A stretch of DNA of 64,000 bases from Plazaster borealis (taxonomy: Eukaryota; Echinodermata; Asteroidea; Forcipulatida; Labidiasteridae). The stretch lies in the NCBI GenBank assembly GCA_021014325.1, contig CM037460.1:15047486-15111485 (forward strand). Direction: 5' to 3'. The notes below the pieces were generated by a model. The model had not been told where the DNA came from and did not search any database. It saw only the letters and a list, made by a program, of their open reading frames with translations. Below, one piece after another: positions 57,881-64,000 of the stretch. Numbering within the stretch: the first letter of the stretch is position 1; the number at the start of each line of letters is the position of its first letter. A program made the translations under genes and the position numbers.

Positions 57881-59330
57881 GGTGTCCGCCCTACATGTAT
57901 TATGGTCTTCCTGCTTTCTTGGTATCAGTGGGTGTGAAATACGACCGCAAACCAATGACATACTTACGGGGTACAATCTGGGTTCTATTTCGTGGCACTG
58001 CTAAGTGCAGAATTCCATGGTTAGCAGTGCCATAAAATTGAGAACTGAGTTACCAGCCTGTTACACAACAAAGATTGGAGGGAAAAATCCCAGATACCTG
58101 TAAATGCGTTTGACGAAACGATGTTCTTTTAATATCAATTGTCTCTACATTTCATATCAACATGATCTGTGGAAATATTAGGGGGGGGGTGTTAAATCTC
58201 TACTTAGAAAACAAAAAATTAAAAAGTTTAAAAGTAAACAATACCTACTTTGTACAGAATTTAAAAAAGCAATATTGAATGTTGAGGATTTTGTTAGTGT
58301 AAGACAAGTGAACAAATTACATGTATTCCATCAGAGTAAGTTTAATATTTGGTTCTCTAATTTACCTGCCACCCCCAAAAAAGAAAAAATTGTCTTTTGT
58401 CTTAGTCTTGAATGTATTGACAGAATATATATTATAATGTTGTTTGTGAAAACAGAATATGTTGATGAAAAAAGTTTTGCTAAAAGCAATCATTTTGTTA
58501 GAAGATCCGTCTAGATAATATGCTAAGAAATATTACAAGTTGGTGACTATTTGATTTGGATTTGATAGATTTGAATGTAGAAGTTTCAGTTGAGATTTGA
58601 AATAGATCTCTTTGGTTTTATTACTGGGCATTTTAAGTGTGCATGGTTAGTGCATTTATTAAGTCTAACGTAATTTTTTATTATTATTATTGTTTAGTTT
58701 CCCTCCAAAATTGAAATTTCCAAAACAGAACAGGGTTAGTTATTTATTTTTGTAGCGAGTTTATTTAAGCTGATATGTTTTGTGTTACAGCTCTTTTAGA
58801 AGTCTTGGAATTAGTTTTGTTTTGGTTTTATTCTATTTTTTTTCTTTCTTCAGTCAAACGCAGGCCTGAATGGAGGTGAGCTTCCGTATGGTAAATTACC
58901 ATCGACTGGAAAGCTTGATGTAAAATATTATTTGAATACAGAATTAAATAGATTAGCTAACCATACAAGAATAAACTTCAGAAGCTGAATGTTAAATTGC
59001 CAAGTTCAACTAACCGTTGAGTTAAAAGGCTTGACGGACTAACTTTCCTAGGTCTTCTCAACTTTGTTGTGAACAAAAGGGATGAATAGTTCATCTTTCA
59101 CGACATTGCTAAGCTTGGATGCTTAGCAGAAAGATCATCTGAGCAGATTAATGCTTGTACCATAAGCATGAGTGGAATATGGGACAATATTGTACTTCTG
59201 GGTCCTATCTATGAGGAAGAACGAGTTGATTACGAGGCGCATGGGATAAAAAAAAAATTCCTCCGGCATTCTCGCAAGTAAAGAGAAGAATGACGACAAC
59301 AAAGTTTGTTTTTTATTTCAACCTAGAGAC
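57881..59330 (+). other. Probable 3' UTR of the SLC7-like gene
   Basis: Follows the TGA at 57878-57880. No exon signal. AATAAA at about 58970 is a possible poly(A) site, though the UTR could extend further. Confidence 0.45.
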
Positions 59331-59339
59331 CAATTAAGA

Positions 59340-59660
59340 ACTCACTCCACGGCAGTGAAGTTATTAACGAGAAGTCCCCCCGATCCACTAAAGTAGTAGT
59401 CCCGACTGATTTTCTACCTCCCGCCCAGGTAGTAGTTAAGAAGCAGGACAGTTCTTTTCAGAACTTGGTAGTCTCCTAAATTCCGAAATCAGATTTACTC
59501 TGCGGTAGTAGAATAGTCTCCTGAATTCGGATATCTACTCCGCGGCAGTAGCAAGACAAGTTCTCAAAGAACAAAATCTACACAGCAAAGTAGATACACA
59601 CATGGTGGTACTGCAAACCGAATATACAATGATACCTCACCATGCAATGCCTCAAATCCC
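59340..59660 (-). repeat. Dispersed repeat, family G, copy 2
   Basis: Inverse of 46775-46935: TACTCCGCGGCAGTAG, TTCTCAAAGAACAAAATCTA, TGATACCTCACCATGCAATG. To its left, TAGTAGTC, TCTCCTGAATTCGG and TCTGCGGTAGTAG words repeat irregularly. Confidence 0.6.
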
Positions 59661-61154
59661 ATATATTTCTACCACATTCGATTGTTTGGTTGTTACCGAT
59701 GGTTTGCACTAATAGCAACATTTTAAAACGACTTAAACAACGTGAGTTTGGGAATATTATCATTCTTGAAAAGGTTGAACTGCTACTTCTGTGCTGATAA
59801 TTTGTGATCGTACAGCCATTAAATGCAAGCGTGTAAATATGTTGCGTTCAATACGCAGGATGCATTGTAGAATGTCAGAGTGGGGTATAAGAATATATTC
59901 CATGGCTGTTGACATTACAATGCAACTTGTAACAGTTGCATGTGAAATGGGTTTTTTCTTGGGGTTTTTCTTCCATTAAATTGTGTGTAGGTATTTCAAC
60001 GAGATTTTCAAAGTTTTATTTTAACTATTAATCTTATGAAGACTAGAAGATTACTCAGTGGCATCAAAGGCCATTGTTGTACATCTTCTTTCAAAATATA
60101 CTTAATTGGTGAAAATATGCTTTGTACAAAATGCCTTCCTGCCCCGCCCCTTAAAGTCCACATCTGTATTACTGAACCAAGCTGACATAAATGTGCTCAT
60201 AGATTCAGACTGAGTAGAACTAGCTTAACTGTTAAACAAACATTATCAATGCAATGTATGTTTTAAAAAGGTGTAAATAAGTATAGAGAGTAAATTTTAC
60301 AATTTAAGGTCGGTTTGTTGGTGTTGTTTACGGAAAGGTACAATAGTCTTTAAGAACTGTTTACAAAATCAGAGAACCGGAGGATTTTGTTATGTCAATT
60401 GACAACAGTTTTGTTCAACTCTTTGTGAACAAGAGCAAAAAAAGGAACTTGTCTTTTAATGTTTCCAAGCGTCACAGGTTAATTGTGCAGTGACTGCCTA
60501 GAAGGTTAAAAGTTGGGATTTTGAAAAGAAGAATGTTGCTCCTTTCCATTCCTAGACACAATAATTTTTATTTCTGACAAGAATCTTTGAACAATGCAAT
60601 TGGATTTTATGGACATTTCTCTGCCTTCGTATTTTCAAATGATAATTGAATGTTTTTGGTTATTTTTTCTGTGCACAAGAAGATATGTGTACATCCTAAT
60701 GGTAAATGGTAAATGAATTGAACACAAAATGAAAAGTTATAAGGAAATTAAAATGTGAGGTTTTGTTCTAATTTTAGGATGAACTTCTCGCCTCAAATAT
60801 ATTGTATATACAGTGTTATAGTGTTATAACTTCAGGCAGGAGAAGAGACTATCCTAAATTGCTTTCTTGCAAATACTGGTTATAACTAAAATGATAAGAG
60901 TTATATTGCAGATAAGAGGTCCTAGAGAGCAACACTTGTATGGTTCTGTCAAGATTTATGGATTTGTTTTGGGAGAAAAATTAAACTTGTAAATATTAAA
61001 GCTTTTGTCTTTTATTATATCATTCGTTTCGTGTAACTCAAAACAAATATATATTTTTGTCTTCTTTATGATTTTAATGGGTGTTTGTATCAATCTGACG
61101 TGGTGCTCCGTTATCTCTGAATAAGATATTTCCCAAAATGGTCCGATATTAAAA
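59661..61154. other. Downstream DNA without recognised features
   Basis: AT-rich; no gene, RNA or shared repeat seen. Confidence 0.45.
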
Positions 61155-61830
61155 TAAGTTCACATGGAATACTGTATTCTTAAGTGTTACATAAAATTTA
61201 AAAACTGCATGAGTTTATTCCAAATATTTTAATGAAAGCTTGTTGGTCTTTGCCTTATGCCGTGTTCTTAATAATGACAATACTTTACTGCAATTCATTA
61301 AAGGGATTGTATACGTTTGGTAAATGGAACCCACTGTTTGTTTCAATCCTATATAGTTGTAGATATATACCATAAAACTAACCCGTGGAAATTTCATTTC
61401 AAAAAGTTGTAGCGTTTTTGAGATATTGCCGAAAATCTGGAGCGGTTATGTCCACGCAGGAAGAATAATCTGCAATTGGAATACACAATCTGAGAAAGGT
61501 ATCTGACGGTAACGTTTCTCAGATTCCAATTTTGGGGGTAAAAAGTGATAGCTTTTTCCATAACCGCAATACTTCGAAGTGAAAAGTTTCTCAAAATGCA
61601 TTATACTACCCAAAGCTGCTGTACTTCTTACCAAGTAAGTTTTTATTGCCATTAATTTTCAGAGTCATTACCAAACGTATACAGACCCTTTAATAGATGG
61701 TAAACTCACAAGGAATACTGTATTCTTAAGTATGACATAAAACTTAAAGCGTGCATGAGTTTATTTCAATTTTAATGAAAGCGGTTTGGTCTTTGCCTTA
61801 AAAATATGGTAATGCTTTACTTTACAACTT
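61155..61830 (+). repeat. Direct duplication of about 125 bp flanking a MITE
   Basis: GGAATACTGTATTCTTAAGT...TGCATGAGTTTATT...TTGGTCTTTGCCTTA occurs at 61165-61290 and again at 61710-61830, with MITE B copy 4 exactly between. The copies differ at several sites. Confidence 0.8.
61299..61693 (+). mobile_element. MITE family B, copy 4
   Basis: Complete: AAAGGGATTGTATACGTTTG ... CAAACGTATACAGACCCTTT. Internal hairpin-like TCTGAGAAAGG / AACGTTTCTCAGA. Confidence 0.9.
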
Positions 61831-62384
61831 TTTATTAATAGATGGTACAGCATTGATTACAAATAATAACTAAATTGTTTATATTTTTGAAATTCGCTGT
61901 ATATAAATTCATACAAGCACCAATCCCCAAAGTTGTTGTAAATGCTTTGTGAAAATGGTTGGTGACTACATGTGTAGACCATGTTTACAAAAGATCCACA
62001 GAGCCTAGACTTCTTGCAGGCAAGATTTGTGCACAGGACACTAGTGAAAACACATAAAACCTTACATTTTATGAAAGTTGCACTGTACCATTATCAACCT
62101 TTTGATATGAAGAAAGGGCGCACATCTTTAAACTTGTTCAGCTGTTATAATTCTTGAATTTATACGGTTGCTAAGAAACAAAAATGTGAAATTTCTAAAA
62201 TGACCAGTGTAGTATCTTGCCTATCAGGATTTGCCCTAGAATGTACAAGTTCACTCTTTTCGTAAACATATGGTCTATACATGTAAAACTTAAAACATTT
62301 GACTAAAATTGATTACAAATAGTTAGTAATATTCAACTGCCACAACCTTTTACCTCAAAAGCTTGAGCATCTCATGACCCAACT
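61831..62384. other. Downstream DNA without recognised features
   Basis: No gene or shared repeat seen. Confidence 0.45.
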
Positions 62385-62542
62385 CACCTGGGCTCGATTT
62401 CACAAAGAGTTAAGATTGATCGTAACTGCAAATCCATCGCAGCTGCTTAGCAAAGTGTGATGTCACAATACAAATCACTATGGTAATACTGATAACTCAT
62501 CTTAAGATGAATCATAGTGATTTGTGAAATCGACCCCAGGTG
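62385..62542 (+). mobile_element. Palindromic MITE, family C, copy 3
   Basis: CACCTGGGCTCGATTTCACA and TGTGAAATCGACCCCAGGTG are inverse ends. Inside: AGCAAAGTGTGATGTCACAA and AACTCATCTTAAGATGA. Confidence 0.8.
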
Positions 62543-63823
62543 TCATCATCATAACAATCTTGGTTGCGCCATTTTGGGAGTCAACGTACCCAATATACAA
62601 CCTTGTTCCCAGGGGTTATCTATCTCTATTTATCTTTTCCCAGCGTGCCTTGCTCGCTCATAACCCCTGGAATTGGTTCATTAAAATGTGTCAGCATATG
62701 GCACATTTTAATTAGGCCTTTGGCCGATCCACTCTACGCGCCCGCTCAAGTATGGTAACCAACAAAAGAGGCATCAAGTCAAAGAGCAACTGGTCCCCTC
62801 TCATTCTTCTTTGATATTATAATATATCCAACTGTTTGCACTTTACGGTGACCGTGTAAAAACATGATTCATTTGAAATGGAATCGCGTCAAAATACTTG
62901 CATATTGACACGCGCGTACTAAGCATCCTACAAGCGCTCGAAAGTTTTTAACAAGCGTGCAATTGTTTTTTAGAACATCCCTACTAGGGGTTAGTGACGA
63001 GAGGTATCGATACGGTGCTTTGCCCCATGGTAGCGAGGCTGCCCAATATACAATGTTAGTGCAAAATTTAGGTGGCCCAGTGTTTACACACTTACCATAA
63101 TTTTACATGCAATTTTGACTCCCAAAATGGCGAGCGTGACAGTAGCTTCAAGTGATGTTGGTGCTAGGGGGTCAATAGACCTTTATTACACTGCAGCCAT
63201 CTATGTCAGATTCCCTGTATACACTATGACACGGATAGTTTGAATTCTCAATTTGTAAAAAGGCACCAGACTCCAGCCTCATTTTGGTTACATTGGTTTG
63301 AACAGAAGAGAACTAAGATGTCTGCTGCACATGAGAGGGTTAATTGTTTGTTTCTTGAAAACCAGGGGATTGGAATTAATGTACTCCCCAAATCAATGTT
63401 GTACCAGCCTTTTAGTTGACCAGTAATAATGGCATATTTGTAAATATAAAGTGCCAGCATTAATGTTTGAAAGAAATATTTAGTTTCCACAGTTTTTGTC
63501 TTTTCTGAAATGTTTATTAAGGGGTTTCTTTTTCTTTTTGTTCATGATATATTGTAACCCACGTAAACGTTTTCAAATCTTCTGTTGTTTCCTGAGAAGA
63601 GAACATATTTATTATAATTTCTTTTACTTTTCTGTCGGTCTTTTTAAATTACAGACCTGAATGATCTTGTTTTGTTAAATAAATCAATTAAAAATAAAAT
63701 GCACATTAAAAAATGACAAACTTCTGTTGCTTGTGGGTATTTGTTTTGTTCACGTTGACTTCAGGGGTGGGCTGAACTGGAAATTTTGCAATCGATACAC
63801 TGCATGAACTGGAGGTACATGTA
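62543..63823. other. Downstream DNA without recognised genes
   Basis: No convincing exon. CAAAATGGCGAGCGTGAC near 63124 and its near-inverse GCGCCATTTTGGGAGTC near 62567 lie about 550 bp apart and may be ends of a further inverted-repeat element. Confidence 0.35.
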
Positions 63824-64000
63824 CATACCTCAGTTGGATGAGTATACTCACAGTGTGAGATGGGGTATACTCTACTCACATGTCGTACTCTGAGGCACTC
63901 CTGAGAATAATACTCGTGAGTATTGAGAAGTAAAGTGCTAACATTTAACCCCAAGTTGCATACCTCAGTTGGATGAGTATACTCGAACTTACTCACATGT
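63824..64000 (+). repeat. Start of a tandem repeat, 135-bp unit
   Basis: CATACCTCAGTTGGATGAGT with ATACTC occurs at 63824 and 63959. TACTCACATGT follows in both; the second unit runs off the window. Confidence 0.7.

Noticed and set aside
1..64000. CRISPR arrays, operons, bacterial promoters
   Set aside because: The sequence is eukaryotic; the tandem repeats have no spacer-repeat pattern of CRISPR type.

Overview
This is a 64-kb piece of a metazoan nuclear genome. The genes have GT-AG introns, two of the three have long introns (up to 11.4 kb), there are no operons, and most of the DNA is AT-rich and packed with short dispersed repeats. The protein sequences are deuterostome-like. The repeats (tRNA-headed SINEs, several MITE families with a GTTTGGTAAT-type terminus, frequent TACATGTA palindromes) suggest a marine invertebrate, most likely an echinoderm and perhaps a sea star. 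That last step is an inference from repeat style only.

Three protein-coding genes can be built exon by exon with matching phases. (1) The 5' half of NELFCD (TH1L), subunit C/D of negative elongation factor NELF, lies on the minus strand from 9042 down to 1344; its remaining exons lie beyond the left edge. (2) SNRPB, encoding the spliceosomal Sm-B protein, lies complete on the plus strand from 9388 to 15344 (six coding exons, 218 aa). The start codons of NELFCD and SNRPB are 345 bp apart in a head-to-head arrangement, so they very likely share a bidirectional promoter. Both act in basic pol II gene expression (promoter-proximal pausing and splicing). (3) A large SLC7-family amino-acid transporter light chain, closest in remembered sequence to the xCT (SLC7A11) and LAT proteins, lies on the plus strand from 20533 to 57880 (ten coding exons, 493 aa). 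It keeps the heavy-chain cysteine but lacks the usual Arg/Lys-Pro pair in transmembrane segment 3.

Non-coding layout: NELFCD introns (1-9000) hold SINEs, palindromic MITEs, a CR1/L2-type LINE 3' remnant and a 440-bp terminal-inverted-repeat element. SNRPB introns hold a decayed repeat centred on a 14-bp palindrome, a CAGGGTTCT-ended element and a piggyBac-like MITE with an internal motif array. The SNRPB 3' region has an exact 178-bp tandem duplication. Introns of the transporter gene hold four copies of a TIR family carrying GGCGGCCATCTT motifs, copies of two related MITE families (A and B), tandem repeats, perfect hairpins and Penelope-like ends with a hammerhead-like core. From 57881 to the right edge I see only probable 3' UTR, MITEs and tandem repeats, and no further gene.

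I found no clearly new gene system. The most unusual signals are in the repeat fraction and in the altered TM3 motif of the transporter. All family assignments are from reading the sequence, with no database search.
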